A DNA stretch of 33,749 bases from JAFGJQ01 sp052034525 (GCA_052034525.1 JBPOIK010000181.1:1-33749), one strand, 5' to 3'; shown: positions 1-8,903, counted from the stretch's first letter. A program made the numbers and translations. Notes: a model not told the origin generated them from the letters alone.

Positions 1-1
1 C

Positions 2-1444
2 CGCGACCTGACGTCCGCCGCGAACTCCGGCGCCCTGCACAAGAAGAAGTATCTTGGCCTCACGGAGACCGGCACGCATCTACCGGGCGACCCGGGCATC
101 GCCACCGGCCTGGACCATCTGGTCGAGCTGGGCGTCACGCACGTGCATCTGCTACCGGTGCAGGATTTCGAGAACGACGAGACATCCGATCGGTTCAACT
201 GGGGATACATGAGCGTGTTTTTCAACACGCCGGAGGGCCTGTACGCCACCACGCCGGCGGGTGACGCCCGGATCCGGGAATTCAAGCGGATGGTTCAGGC
301 CCTTCATGACCGCGGCATCGGCGTCGTGTTGGACGTGGTGTATAACCACACGTCGCCGCACGCCTCGTTCGAGCGTCTGGTTCCGGGCTACTACCATCGC
401 ATGCACGGCGACGGCTCCTTCTGGAACGGTTCCGGCTGCGGCAACGAATTCCGCACCGAGAACCCCATGGCCCGGCGGTTCATCATCGACTCTTTGACAT
501 TCTGGGTGCGCGAATACGGGATCGACGGTTTTCGCTTCGATCTCATGGGCCTGATGGACCTGGAGACGATGAACGCCGTCCGGGATGCGCTACGGAAGAT
601 CAACCCGTCCATTTTGCTCTATGGCGAGCCCTGGACGGGCGGGGCCTCCGGCCTTGCGCGCGTCACGGGCAAGGCGGAGCTTCGCGGCTCCGGCATCGCG
701 GCCTTCAATGACCACTTCCGCGACGCGATCAAGGGCGACCGCGACAGCGGCGCGCCGGGCTTCATTCAAACCGGCGACCGTGCGGACCGCGTCCGCCAGG
801 GAATTGCGGGAGCCATCCACGACTGGGCGCTGCACCCCACCGAGGTCGTCACTTACTGCGCCGCGCACGACAACCTGACGCTGTGGGACAAGATCGTCCA
901 GGCCGCCCCGAGCGCCTCCGTCGCGGAACGTGAGCGAATGCAGCGATTGGCCGGCCTGCTGGTTCTCACCTCCCAGGGCATCCCCTTTCTCCACGCCGGC
1001 CAGGAGCTGTGCCGCACCAAGGGCGGCAACCACAACAGCTACGATGCGCCCGATTCCGTGAACCAGATCGACTGGTCGCGGAAACGGGAACACCGCCAGG
1101 TTTTTGACTACTACCGCGGACTCATTGCGCTGCGCAAGGCCCACCCGGTCTTCCGCCTGCCCACCCGCGCGGCTATCGAAGCGCGCCTTCGCTTCGCCGA
1201 CACCGTACCGTCGCCGCGTTGCCTGGCCTTCACCTTGGATGGCCGTGATCTGCCCGGCGAGACCTTCGCGACCGTCCTTGTTCTTCTCAACGGCGACACG
1301 ACTCCCCAGGTTTTCCATCTGCCCCCCGGCCAGTGGCAACCCCAGGCCGACGCCGACCGAGCCGACCTGGACGCTGCGGCCGTTTTGGAAGGCGAAGCAA
1401 CCCTTCCGCCGCATTCCGGCATGGTTCTGGCCGTCCCTCGCTGA
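2..1444 (+). CDS. Type I pullulanase / glycogen debranching GH13 enzyme, 5' end outside window
   Basis: Alpha-amylase superfamily enzyme predicted to hydrolyse alpha-1,6 branches of pullulan, starch or glycogen. The frame is open from base 2, so the first ATG at 143 is internal. The segment before it (KKKYLGLTETGTHLPG, then GLDHLVELGVTHVHLLPVQD) is the usual pullulanase start of the catalytic barrel. Visible GH13 signatures are DVVYNHT (region I), GFRFDLMG with the nucleophile Asp (about residue 180 of the visible part), YGEPW with the acid/base Glu (about 209), and CAAHDNLTLWD with the transition-state Asp. The pullulanase block FWNGSGCGNEFRTENPM is also present. The protein ends in a normal C-terminal beta domain. 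About 480 residues are visible; family members usually run 600-700, so the N-terminal CBM48 region lies upstream. No signal peptide can be judged. Family call is secure; branch substrate is inferred. Confidence 0.93.
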   Translation, partial: RDLTSAANSGALHKKKYLGLTETGTHLPGDPGIATGLDHLVELGVTHVHLLPVQDFENDETSDRFNWGYMSVFFNTPEGLYATTPAGDARIREFKRMVQALHDRGIGVVLDVVYNHTSPHASFERLVPGYYHRMHGDGSFWNGSGCGNEFRTENPMARRFIIDSLTFWVREYGIDGFRFDLMGLMDLETMNAVRDALRKINPSILLYGEPWTGGASGLARVTGKAELRGSGIAAFNDHFRDAIKGDRDSGAPGFIQTGDRADRVRQGIAGAIHDWALHPTEVVTYCAAHDNLTLWDKIVQAAPSASVAERERMQRLAGLLVLTSQGIPFLHAGQELCRTKGGNHNSYDAPDSVNQIDWSRKREHRQVFDYYRGLIALRKAHPVFRLPTRAAIEARLRFADTVPSPRCLAFTLDGRDLPGETFATVLVLLNGDTTPQVFHLPPGQWQPQADADRADLDAAAVLEGEATLPPHSGMVLAVPR

Positions 1445-1476
1445 CGGAGCCCGGCGTTTCCGCTCCTCCGCTTTTG

Positions 1477-1800
1477 ATGACCACGTGTGGACACGGCCAG
1501 ATTGCTTACGCCGTCAAACCGGCCGGAAACCCTCTTGCCATTGACGGGCCGACGGGAAGTCTGTTTGGGGTCATGCCCTTCGTCCCCCCCGGATTCGCCC
1601 ACTACGAGCCCCTGGGACCGGGTCGCCTGGTTTGCTCGAATGGCCAGGCAGGACCGAAAGGAAAGCAGCGCTCGCCTTCCTGGACGGGAACAGCGCGTTT
1701 TCTGGAGGAGTTATTTTCGCTCTCTCGACCCGAAGGCCGAACGCGCAAAGAGAGCGTTTCTTCATCCGCCAGTTCCACCGCGATCCCCATCGCCGCTTCA
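1477..1800 (+). pseudogene. Possible decayed fragment of a SpoIIE/PP2C-type serine phosphatase
   Basis: The gap between the pullulanase and the converging T5orf172 gene has no intact gene. One frame reads QIAYAVKPAGNPLAI, then GSLFGVMPFVPP, then YEPLGPGRLVCSNG. This has the order and spacing of the C-terminal half of SpoIIE-type PP2C phosphatases (a YxxAGHxPPL-like block, a PLGV-like block, and LxPGDxLVLYSDG). After SNG the similarity seems to jump to another frame (TERKAALAFLDG, compare the usual GITERxN), which would mean a frameshift. There is no credible start or ribosome site, and the frame runs on into the antisense of the next gene. I read it as a remnant, but the match is by eye and could be chance. 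Confidence 0.25.
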
Positions 1801-1825
1801 TCCACCACTTCCCGGCTTCTCTTTC

Positions 1826-3037
1826 CTACTCTCCATCTGTGGACTCCTCCTCCGCTTCGGCGGCATCGTAGACGCTCTCGATGTATTCGGAATCCTCGCT
1901 CGACATCTCAAGGCTCTGTCGATACTCGAGGGCCTCGGGATCGACTCTGTATTCCACTTCCCCGTGGTTCTCCCAGACAATCCTTCGGACTTCATCCAAG
2001 TCGACCCTGAAAAACTCCTTGCGGGGCTTCATTTTGTTGATACGCAGTTTGTGCAAAGCCCGATGCAGGGCATTCTCAAGGGCTGGGGCATCATCACAAG
2101 AGATCATCATGTGTACGTCGAAAGGAAAGGGCACAGAAGCATCGCCAAGTTCCCTGACACGATCCAGGGGTTCGAGCCTTCGAGTCATCCCGATTTTGAA
2201 CACCTTGTCGCCGAAGGATACGATATTCGAGATCACGTAGACGTATCCTGATTTCGTCCTCTGAGCCTGCGACACCGCCCGCTGTGCCTTCGCCTCCGCC
2301 TCCGCCAGCCGCGTTCTCAGCCGTTCGATCTCTACGCTGTGCTCATCCTTGGCCTCCGCTAACGCCTTCTGGAGGGCCGCTTCAACGGCAGCCCGTTCTC
2401 GCTCGGCTTGTCGGATTTCGCGTTCGATCTCCTTCTCGAACTTCTGCTCCTCGCGAATCTGCGCTTTGATGCGCGCCTGCTCCTCCCGTTCAAATGCGGC
2501 CCGAACGCTCTTCTCAAACTCGGCCTTCAGTTCCGCGAACAGAGCGGATTCGGCGTCCCGAGGAACTTCCAGGCCTGTTTCGCGACACCGGCCAATGACA
2601 TCCTGCATGCGCTTCTTGCATGCCGCAAAATTGTCTGCGGAGACTGACGACATGATCCACTTGATGTTCTCCTTCAGATACCGATCACCAAGTTCCGTGA
2701 CTTTTCGGTCGAGCAATTCCTGCCGCTTCTGCTGAAGCTCTCGATCCAGCTCGAGTTTTCGCATGCTCACATCGATGTTCTGAAGATCGCGTTTCAGGAT
2801 CGTGTTTTCCTGCCGCAACTCCTCGTAACTGACCGCACGCCCCGCAAGTTCGTTGATCTGCTTGTCAAGCTCTTGGCGAGTTGAAGCAACGTCTCTGAGG
2901 CCTTTTTCAAGTCTTGTTTCGTCCGCCTCTTGTCGCCTCTTTTCAGCACGGAGCTCGGCGCGCAGATTCAATAAGGCGGCGAACACGCAAACAGCGCCGA
3001 TGGTCACGCCAATAACGAAGACCACGAAATAGGACAT
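1826..3037 (-). CDS. Membrane-anchored coiled-coil protein with T5orf172 (GIY-YIG-like) nuclease domain
   Basis: 403 residues. Residues 1-24 form one hydrophobic segment (MSYFVVFVIGVTIGAVCVFA). A long charged coiled coil follows to about 265, whose second half (ELKAEFEKSVRAAFEREEQ, then IREEQKFEKEIEREI) resembles DUF4041 proteins. The C-terminal domain, about 270-345, reads GYVYVISN, KVFKIGMTRR, LDRVREL, ALENALHRALH and RKEFFRV. This is the T5orf172/Mug113 version of the GIY-YIG fold, with the aromatic, Lys-Ile-Gly, Arg and Glu positions kept. The tail is acidic. A GGGAG ribosome site lies just before the ATG, and the upstream gene ends only 3 nt away, so the two are one transcription unit. 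DUF4041/T5orf172 proteins are known from phages and bacterial accessory regions, and their molecular role is poorly defined. Nuclease activity here is inference. Confidence 0.85.
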   Translation of the reverse strand: MSYFVVFVIGVTIGAVCVFAALLNLRAELRAEKRRQEADETRLEKGLRDVASTRQELDKQINELAGRAVSYEELRQENTILKRDLQNIDVSMRKLELDRELQQKRQELLDRKVTELGDRYLKENIKWIMSSVSADNFAACKKRMQDVIGRCRETGLEVPRDAESALFAELKAEFEKSVRAAFEREEQARIKAQIREEQKFEKEIEREIRQAERERAAVEAALQKALAEAKDEHSVEIERLRTRLAEAEAKAQRAVSQAQRTKSGYVYVISNIVSFGDKVFKIGMTRRLEPLDRVRELGDASVPFPFDVHMMISCDDAPALENALHRALHKLRINKMKPRKEFFRVDLDEVRRIVWENHGEVEYRVDPEALEYRQSLEMSSEDSEYIESVYDAAEAEEESTDGE

Positions 3038-3040
3038 CTG

Positions 3041-3715
3041 TCACTCCCTCGCAATCCCGGCAGGGCCTTCGGACAATATGACGAACAGCACCTCTCCACC
3101 GCATCCTGGACATGACATCGGCTCGAAGAACATGGCCTTGGGCGCCTCCATCGAGCCGCCGCACCCCGGACATTTTCCCCGCACGATCTTCCCCAACCGC
3201 GTGGCCAGCGACAGCCGATAGGAGCCACCTTCCGGCCTGCGCTCAACCAGCCCCATTCTGTCCCATTCTTCCGAGATGGATCGCCAGAACTCCTGATCGC
3301 CTCCCAACACTCGACGAAGCTCATCTTGGCGCGAGTCCGGGTGCATCTCAAGATAATCCCACAGCCGGTGGGCATTCCAGAGAACGCTTCGCGCTTCGCT
3401 CAACTTCGCGCCGAGATTTTGCTTTGTGTTCTTCTCGATACGGCGACAGTCCTTCAGTAGTTTCTCGAGCTCATCCAGACTTTGTCTGTCCATCAGCAGA
3501 GGTGCGTACTTCAAGACAAGGTCGATCGCCGCGAGACTGGTGAATTCGCGATCTTCGTATTTTTGCTTGAACCGCATCATGCCGTCGATGTGTGGCCAGG
3601 CCTCCCGGGCCAATGTTACGGCCTCTCGGTACAACCCCCCTCGCAGAAGCTCACGAGCCCGCGAAACCAACGCGTCGTACCGTGCTGCATCGCGTTCGAG
3701 TTCCTCCTTCTTCAC
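3041..3715 (-). CDS. Unrecognised helical protein with C-terminal zinc ribbon
   Basis: 224 residues from a GTG at 3715. An open frame continues upstream to 3859, but GGGGAGG lies 9 nt before this GTG and the upstream residues look non-coding. The N-terminal two thirds are helical and charged (ELERDAARYDALVSRARELL and similar), suggesting a TPR-like or coiled fold. About 150-185 (EFWRSISEEWDRMGLVERRP) could be a winged-helix-like segment. The C terminus carries two CPGCGG knuckles about 20 residues apart, a four-cysteine zinc ribbon. No signal peptide is visible, so it is probably cytosolic. It is the first gene of the pair with the T5orf172 protein, 3 nt upstream of it, which suggests a shared task. 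I do not recognise the family. Confidence 0.75.
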   Translation of the reverse strand: MKKEELERDAARYDALVSRARELLRGGLYREAVTLAREAWPHIDGMMRFKQKYEDREFTSLAAIDLVLKYAPLLMDRQSLDELEKLLKDCRRIEKNTKQNLGAKLSEARSVLWNAHRLWDYLEMHPDSRQDELRRVLGGDQEFWRSISEEWDRMGLVERRPEGGSYRLSLATRLGKIVRGKCPGCGGSMEAPKAMFFEPMSCPGCGGEVLFVILSEGPAGIARE

Positions 3716-4251
3716 CGCATCCGGCCTCCCCTCTTTTGTGGCAGGAAACTTCCACTGCCGACGTGCTTCGCAGTGATGCGTCCCCCGACGTCCCGGTGGG
3801 AACGAGAGCAGCCTTTCCGCGCCCACAAAGGCATAACCCGACCAAGAGCGGGTTCGCATCTCCCGCAGAGTGCCGTGCAGTCGTCCATGTTCAGGCCGCG
3901 TCGCATGGAAATGCTCTCGCCGGCGGACTCAGATTCTGACGGGCAGTCGGACGGTGGAACTCCCGTCGCTGAAGAACTGCACAAACCTCGGACCCGCCGG
4001 GAACCTCTCCGCTACTCTAACCAACCGGCGTCCGGCAGTCCACAGACGCAGCCGGCTCTCGATCGGGCGGCAACGGCTGCGCCCCCATCTGAGGTTCTGA
4101 TGCCAGCCGGCGAGTTGCCGGGGGCGAGTCTGTGGCTATGATGGCCGCGGCGTGGAGGCAGATGGCGGCATCGGCGCAGAACCCGGTCCGCGGGGGCCAG
4201 GCGCCGGGATGGACGTTTGTGCCGTATGGTCTTGCAGAAACGGGGAATCGC
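3716..4251. other. Divergent intergenic region, about 535 bp
   Basis: This lies between the divergent starts of the zinc-ribbon gene (minus) and the UbiD-family gene (plus), so it should hold both promoters. I found no convincing -35/-10 pair. The frames crossing it are low-complexity, Ser/Pro/Arg-rich and without ribosome sites. A weak inverted repeat (AACCCG and CGGGTT, near 3836-3855) is present. If the UbiD gene starts at the alternative ATG 4162 or 4132, the gap shrinks by about 90-120 bp. Confidence 0.5.
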
Positions 4252-5763
4252 GTGCCGTATCCGGATTTGCAATCGTTTGTCGCGGATTTGGAAAGCAAGG
4301 GACAGCTCCGGCGCGTTCGGGCGGAAGTGGACCCGGTGCTGGAGATCACCGAGATCGTCGACCGCGTGAGCAAATCACCCGCGGCCGGCCACGCGCCCCC
4401 GCCGGCGACGGACCCGATTCATGGCGGGCGGGGCGGGTGCGGACTGCTGTTCGAGCGCGTCAAGGGGTCCGGCATCCCGCTGGTCATCAACCTCTTCGGA
4501 AGCTACGAGCGAATGCGGATGGCCCTGGGCTGCGAGAGCTTCGAGGCCCTGGCCGACCGGATCCAGGCCATGCTCAAGCCGGAGGTCCCCGCCTCGTGGA
4601 TGGACAAGATCCGCAAGCTGCCGGACCTGGCCCGGCTGGCCGGCTACGCCCCGAAGATGGTGCGCACGGGCCCGTGTCAGCAGGTCATACACACCGACGA
4701 CGCAAATCTGTTCGATCTGCCGATCCTGCAATGCTGGCCGGAGGATGGCGGCCGGTACATCACCTTCGCGGGCATTCACACGCGTGACCCGGACAACGGC
4801 GTGCGAAACGTCGGCATGTATCGCGTCCAGGTGTTCGATCGTAAACGTACGGCCATGCACTGGCACATGCACCACGACGGAGCCCGTCACCATCGCGCGT
4901 ACGCCGCCCGCGGCGAGAAGATGCCCCTGGCGATCGTGCTGGGCGGGGAGCCGGTGCTGCCCTATGCAGCCACGTGTCCCCTGCCGCCGGACGTAAGCGA
5001 GCTGCTGTTCGCCGGTTTCCTGAACGACGGTGGTATCGAACTGGTGCCCTGCCGGACCATCCCTCTGGAGGTGCCCGCCCGGGCAGAGATCGTGATCGAG
5101 GGTTTCGTGGATCCGAAGGAGACGCTCCTGGAAGGCCCATTCGGGGACCACACCGGCTTCTACTCGCTGGCCGATCAGTATCCGCTGTTCCAGGTGACGG
5201 CCATCACGCACCGCCGCGACCCGCTCTATCCCGCCACGGTCGTGGGCAAGCCGCCGCAGGAGGATTACTACCTCGGCAAGGCGACGGAGCGCATCTTCCT
5301 GCCGCTGCTGCGGGTGTTGGCGCCGGACATTCTGGACTACTCGCTGCCGATGTTCGGCGCGTTCCACAATTGCATGTTCGTGAAGATCCGCAAAGAGTAT
5401 CCGATGCAGGCCCGCAAGGTGATGATGAGCATCTGGAGCGCGGGTCAGATGATGTTCACCAAACTGATCATCGTGGTGGACGAACACGTGAACGTGCATG
5501 ACGAGCAGGACGTGCTGTTCCATGTCGGGGCCAACTGGGATCCGCGGCGGGACACGATGATCGTGGACGGTCCGCTGGACATTCTGGACCACGCCGCGCC
5601 CTTCTGCGGCGCCGGCGGCAAAATGGGCATCGATGCGACCCGGAAGGTGCCCGGCGAGGGCCCGGTGCGGGAGTGGCCGGCGGAGCTGGAGATGACGGCC
5701 GGCGTGAAGGAGTTCGTGACGCGACGGTGGAGGGAATACGGGATTCCCGCGAATGGCGAGTGA
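4252..5763 (+). CDS. UbiD-family prenyl-FMN-dependent decarboxylase
   Basis: 503 residues from GTG 4252, preceded by GGGG 5 nt upstream. This start gives MPYPDLQSFVADLESKGQL, matching the usual beginning of UbiD proteins. ATGs at 4162 (GGAGG, but only 3 nt spacing) and 4132 would add an unconserved extension. The family decarboxylates aromatic or unsaturated acids using prenylated FMN. Characteristic segments are HTRDPDNGVRNVGMYR and MHWHMHHDGA (cofactor and metal binding), EGPFGDHTGFYS, RRDPLYPATVVGKPPQEDYY, and the C-terminal block GGKMGIDATRK. The FGDHTG form resembles E. coli UbiD (497 residues) more than ferulate decarboxylases. A role in quinone synthesis (UbiD or menaquinone decarboxylase) is plausible but not shown. 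No UbiX or UbiA gene is adjacent. A transporter gene follows after 87 nt. Confidence 0.92.
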   Translation: MPYPDLQSFVADLESKGQLRRVRAEVDPVLEITEIVDRVSKSPAAGHAPPPATDPIHGGRGGCGLLFERVKGSGIPLVINLFGSYERMRMALGCESFEALADRIQAMLKPEVPASWMDKIRKLPDLARLAGYAPKMVRTGPCQQVIHTDDANLFDLPILQCWPEDGGRYITFAGIHTRDPDNGVRNVGMYRVQVFDRKRTAMHWHMHHDGARHHRAYAARGEKMPLAIVLGGEPVLPYAATCPLPPDVSELLFAGFLNDGGIELVPCRTIPLEVPARAEIVIEGFVDPKETLLEGPFGDHTGFYSLADQYPLFQVTAITHRRDPLYPATVVGKPPQEDYYLGKATERIFLPLLRVLAPDILDYSLPMFGAFHNCMFVKIRKEYPMQARKVMMSIWSAGQMMFTKLIIVVDEHVNVHDEQDVLFHVGANWDPRRDTMIVDGPLDILDHAAPFCGAGGKMGIDATRKVPGEGPVREWPAELEMTAGVKEFVTRRWREYGIPANGE

Positions 5764-5850
5764 CTCACATCCGCCGAAACAGGCCAGAGGCGCGGCGGCG
5801 GTTGAGATTCGGTCATCGGGTATTGGACGCTTCGAAGCGGTGAGGTGCGC

Positions 5851-7272
5851 ATGCAGGCAGAGGGGAGACTGAGCTGGCGGTTTCCGTGGCCGTTCTGGGT
5901 GGCCAACGGTGCGGAGTTGCTGGAGCGTGCGGCCTATTACGGCATGGCGATCGCCCTGGCGGTCTATCTCACCGATCAGATCGGCTTCACGGACGTATCG
6001 ACGGGGTATGTGGCCGGGGCCTTCACCTCCGTGCTGTACCTGCTGCCGACGTTCACCGGACTCATGGCGGACCGGATCGGCTTCCGTCGGGCACTGATCC
6101 TGGCGTTCGCCCTGCTGACGCTGGGATACTGCGTGCTGGGCCTGGGCGGCATGCAGATCGTAGGAGCCGATGCGGTCAGAACCCCCCTGTTCGCCGAATT
6201 CCCCCGCAAGGCGATCGTCCTCTGTTCGCTGCTCATCATCATGGTCGGCGGCTCCATCATCAAGCCTGTCATCACCGGGACGGCGGCCGTCTGCTCCGAC
6301 GAGGCGCATCGGGCGCGGGCATTCTCGATCTTCTACGCCGTCGTGAACATCGGTTCGTTCACGGGAAAATCGCTGGCCGCCCCGGTGCGCCAGCACTTGG
6401 GCCTGGAATACATCAATTTCTACGCCGGTCTGATGGCCGGGCTGGCCCTGATCTGGGTGGCCCTTCTGTACCGTGACGTGGAGGCGCCGGCGAAGGCGCG
6501 AACGCTGCGCGACGCGATGAACGGGTTGCTCCGGGTTGTGAGCAATATCCGCTTCATGTGTCTCATCCTGATCGTGGCCGGGTTTTGGGCGATCCAGCAT
6601 CAGTTGTACGCATCCATGCCCAAGTACATTTTGCGGATGCTGGGGGAGACGGCCAAGCCGGAGTGGCTGGCCAACATCAATCCGCTCGTGGTGGTGATCC
6701 TGGTCGTTCCGATCACGCATCTGGTGCGGCGGATGCGGCCGGTGAACACGATCGGGATCTCGCTGGCGATCATTCCGGTTTCCTCCCTGGTTATTTCGCT
6801 GAGTCCGGCGTTGCAGGCGTCTTTCGGAGGATCGGTGTCGGTGGGATTCGGGTGCCACCTGCATCCCATCACGTTGATGGTCATCCTGGGAATCGGGCTT
6901 CAGGGGCTGGCCGAGTGTTTTCTGTCGCCCAAGTGGCTGGAGTACGCGTCGAAGCAGGCTCCCAAGGGCGAGGTAGGCCTCTACATGGGCTACATGCATC
7001 TGACCAGCTTTTTCGCCTACCTCTTCGGCTTCGTCATCTCGGGGTATCTGCTGGACTGGTTCTGTCCGGACCCGAACACGCTGCCGCCGGATGTCCAGCA
7101 GGCGCGGCTCGAGGCCATCGCCAATGCCACCCCCCTGCCCGACAGATACGCCCAGGCCCATTACATCTGGTACGTCTTCGCGGCAATCGGCGTGCTGGCC
7201 TTCCTCGGGCTGCTTCTTTTCCGGTTTGTCACTCGCCGGATCGACGCGGCTCGCGAAGCGAGCAACGACTGA
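5851..7272 (+). CDS. POT/PTR2-like major facilitator transporter
   Basis: 473 residues from ATG 5851, preceded by GAGGTG with 5 nt spacing; an in-frame GTG at 5845 is less well placed. It is a polytopic inner-membrane protein with about 12 hydrophobic segments. The first helix contains ELLERAAYYGM, matching the ExxER...YYG signature of proton-coupled oligopeptide transporters. GLMADRIGFRRAL is the usual MFS loop between helices 2 and 3. The region SIFYAVVNIGSF also fits POT proteins. A polar loop (about 415-445) precedes the last helix. The substrate is unknown; divergent POT members carry peptides, nitrate or other solutes. It lies 87 nt downstream of the UbiD gene on the same strand, so co-transcription is likely. 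Confidence 0.85.
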   Translation: MQAEGRLSWRFPWPFWVANGAELLERAAYYGMAIALAVYLTDQIGFTDVSTGYVAGAFTSVLYLLPTFTGLMADRIGFRRALILAFALLTLGYCVLGLGGMQIVGADAVRTPLFAEFPRKAIVLCSLLIIMVGGSIIKPVITGTAAVCSDEAHRARAFSIFYAVVNIGSFTGKSLAAPVRQHLGLEYINFYAGLMAGLALIWVALLYRDVEAPAKARTLRDAMNGLLRVVSNIRFMCLILIVAGFWAIQHQLYASMPKYILRMLGETAKPEWLANINPLVVVILVVPITHLVRRMRPVNTIGISLAIIPVSSLVISLSPALQASFGGSVSVGFGCHLHPITLMVILGIGLQGLAECFLSPKWLEYASKQAPKGEVGLYMGYMHLTSFFAYLFGFVISGYLLDWFCPDPNTLPPDVQQARLEAIANATPLPDRYAQAHYIWYVFAAIGVLAFLGLLLFRFVTRRIDAAREASND

Positions 7273-7351
7273 CGGGGCGGCAGCCCGGCGGAAACAGCGC
7301 CGCAGGAACGAAGCGCGGAGGGAGAATCGGATCCCCCGCCGGCTCGTTCCG

Positions 7352-7380
7352 TTGACTTCGCCAGTGGCCGGACGTACGCT
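7352..7380 (+). promoter_or_regulatory. Candidate sigma-70-type promoter for the radical SAM gene
   Basis: TTGACT (7352-7357), a 17-nt spacer, then TACGCT (7375-7380), in the 143-nt gap after the transporter gene. It lies 35 nt upstream of the GTG start. The match is good at -35 and modest at -10, and nothing else supports it. Confidence 0.3.
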
Positions 7381-7415
7381 CTGCAATCAGTGGCGCGGTT
7401 TTCCGAAGGAAGCAG

Positions 7416-8846
7416 GTGCTCTTGCGTATAGCATTAATCAACCCTATTACGCGGCGGACCCAGGGGTATCACACCATCGGCAGCAAGATCCCGCAGCTTG
7501 GCCTGCAGGTGCTGGCCCGGCTGGTGCCGCCACCGCACGAGGTCGAGATCATCGACGAGATTTTCGGGAGTGCTTCCACCGAAGACGCGATTCGCACTCG
7601 CGAGTACGACCTGGTCGGCATCACTTCCTACACCAGCGGCGCGACCCGGGCCTACGAAATCGCCGGCCTGTGCCGCCAACGCGGGATTCGCACGGTGATG
7701 GGGGGCCCGCACGCCTGGGCGGTCCCTGAGGAGGCGGCCCGGTATGTGGATTCAGTGGCCGTCGGGGAGTGCGACGAAATCTGGCCGCAGATCGTGGAAG
7801 ACGCGGCCGGCGGCCGGCTGCAGGCGCGGTACGAGGGCCGGCTCAGCGAGCTGGGGGCGCGGTTCGGGGCGGGGCTGCAATCGCTCCAGCCGATCAACGG
7901 GCGCTACGACGTGTCGAGCATTCAGACCTCGCGCGGCTGCCCGGTCGGGTGCGAATACTGCAGCGTGACGCTTTTCAACGGCGGGCCGATTCGCCGGCGC
8001 GACATCGGTTCGATCCTCGAGGAGTGGAACCAGACGCCCCGGCGGTTCATTTTCGTAACGGACGACAATTTCTTCGGGGTCGGGCCGCGGCATGCGGAGT
8101 GGGCCAAAGAACTGCTCCGGGCCATCATCAAGCACGGCAAGCGGCGGCTGTGGTTCAGCCAGACGACGATCAACATGGGGGACGACGCCGACGGGCTGAA
8201 ACTGGCCTACAAGGCCGGCTGCCGGGGCATGTTGATCGGGTTTGAATCCCTGAATCCCGAATCACTCAAGGATTTTCACAAGGGAGTCAACCGCAAGAAC
8301 GCCCAGCGGTACCGCGACCTGATCGAAGGCTTCCACCGCGCGGGAATCAGCGTGTTCGGCGCGTTCATCATCGGAGCGGACCAAGACACCGTGGACACGG
8401 TTTCTCAGACGGCTCTGGAATCCGTCCGGCTCGGCGTGGATACGATCCAGATCACGAACCTGACTCCGTTGCCCGGGACGCGGATGTACGATCGCTATAT
8501 GGCGGAAGGTCGCATCTTCGCCACGAACTACCCGCAAGACTGGGAGCGTTTCACCTTTGTGGAGACGGTGTACCATCCGAAAAACGTCTCCGCGCAGCAG
8601 TTGGACGAGGCGATCTACGAGCTTCGCCACACGGCGGCAACCGTTCCGTGGGTCTGGCGCCGCACGCTGCGGACGCTGATCCGAACGCGAAGTCTGACGT
8701 CCGCGTTGTTCATCCACGGCATGAACAAGGGATGGAAGCGCATGGCCCGCATCCAGACCCGCTACGACCGAATGCGCTTCGGCGGCATCTCCGAACACGC
8801 CACGGAACGAATCGTCCGGCTGCGGCAGGCGTTTGCCTTGGGCTGA
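7416..8846 (+). CDS. B12-binding-domain radical SAM protein
   Basis: 476 residues. GTG 7416 has AAGGA 5 nt upstream; TTG 7422 is an alternative. The N-terminal part, about 1-140, is a cobalamin-binding Rossmann-like domain (RIALINP, DLVGITSYTSGA, VMGGPHAW, VAVGECDE). The radical SAM core follows with the [4Fe-4S] motif CxxxCxxC at C175, C179 and C182 (RGCPVGCEYCSV). Later parts of the barrel are FVTDDNFFG, GFESLNPESL and FGAFIIGAD. TNLTPLPGTRMYDR and the segment after it match the C-terminal region often called DUF4070. Enzymes of this type often methylate or rearrange lipids, cofactors or natural products. The substrate cannot be read from the sequence, and a relationship to hopanoid-type methylases is only a possibility. 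Confidence 0.9.
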   Translation: MLLRIALINPITRRTQGYHTIGSKIPQLGLQVLARLVPPPHEVEIIDEIFGSASTEDAIRTREYDLVGITSYTSGATRAYEIAGLCRQRGIRTVMGGPHAWAVPEEAARYVDSVAVGECDEIWPQIVEDAAGGRLQARYEGRLSELGARFGAGLQSLQPINGRYDVSSIQTSRGCPVGCEYCSVTLFNGGPIRRRDIGSILEEWNQTPRRFIFVTDDNFFGVGPRHAEWAKELLRAIIKHGKRRLWFSQTTINMGDDADGLKLAYKAGCRGMLIGFESLNPESLKDFHKGVNRKNAQRYRDLIEGFHRAGISVFGAFIIGADQDTVDTVSQTALESVRLGVDTIQITNLTPLPGTRMYDRYMAEGRIFATNYPQDWERFTFVETVYHPKNVSAQQLDEAIYELRHTAATVPWVWRRTLRTLIRTRSLTSALFIHGMNKGWKRMARIQTRYDRMRFGGISEHATERIVRLRQAFALG

Positions 8847-8877
8847 AGCCGGTTGCCTTCAAGCAACGCCCGTATGT

Positions 8878-8903
8878 GCCGCTCTGCGGCGACGCGCAGC
8901 GGC
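8878..8903. terminator. Imperfect hairpin between convergent genes
   Basis: Arms GCCGCTCTGCG and CGCGCAGCGGC with a GCGA loop and one mismatch, midway between the converging stop codons at 8846 and 8961. There is no U-tract on either side, so a role as a two-way terminator is only suggested by position. Confidence 0.3.

Noticed and set aside
1446..1475. Rho-independent terminator after the pullulanase gene
   Set aside because: Only a 5-bp stem with an 11-nt loop, and the four Ts are not directly after it.
4375..7386. Very long minus-strand open frame (1003 codons) opposite the UbiD and transporter genes
   Set aside because: It is the antisense of two clear gene families, is rich in Arg/His/Gln as expected for a GC-driven shadow frame, and has no domain.
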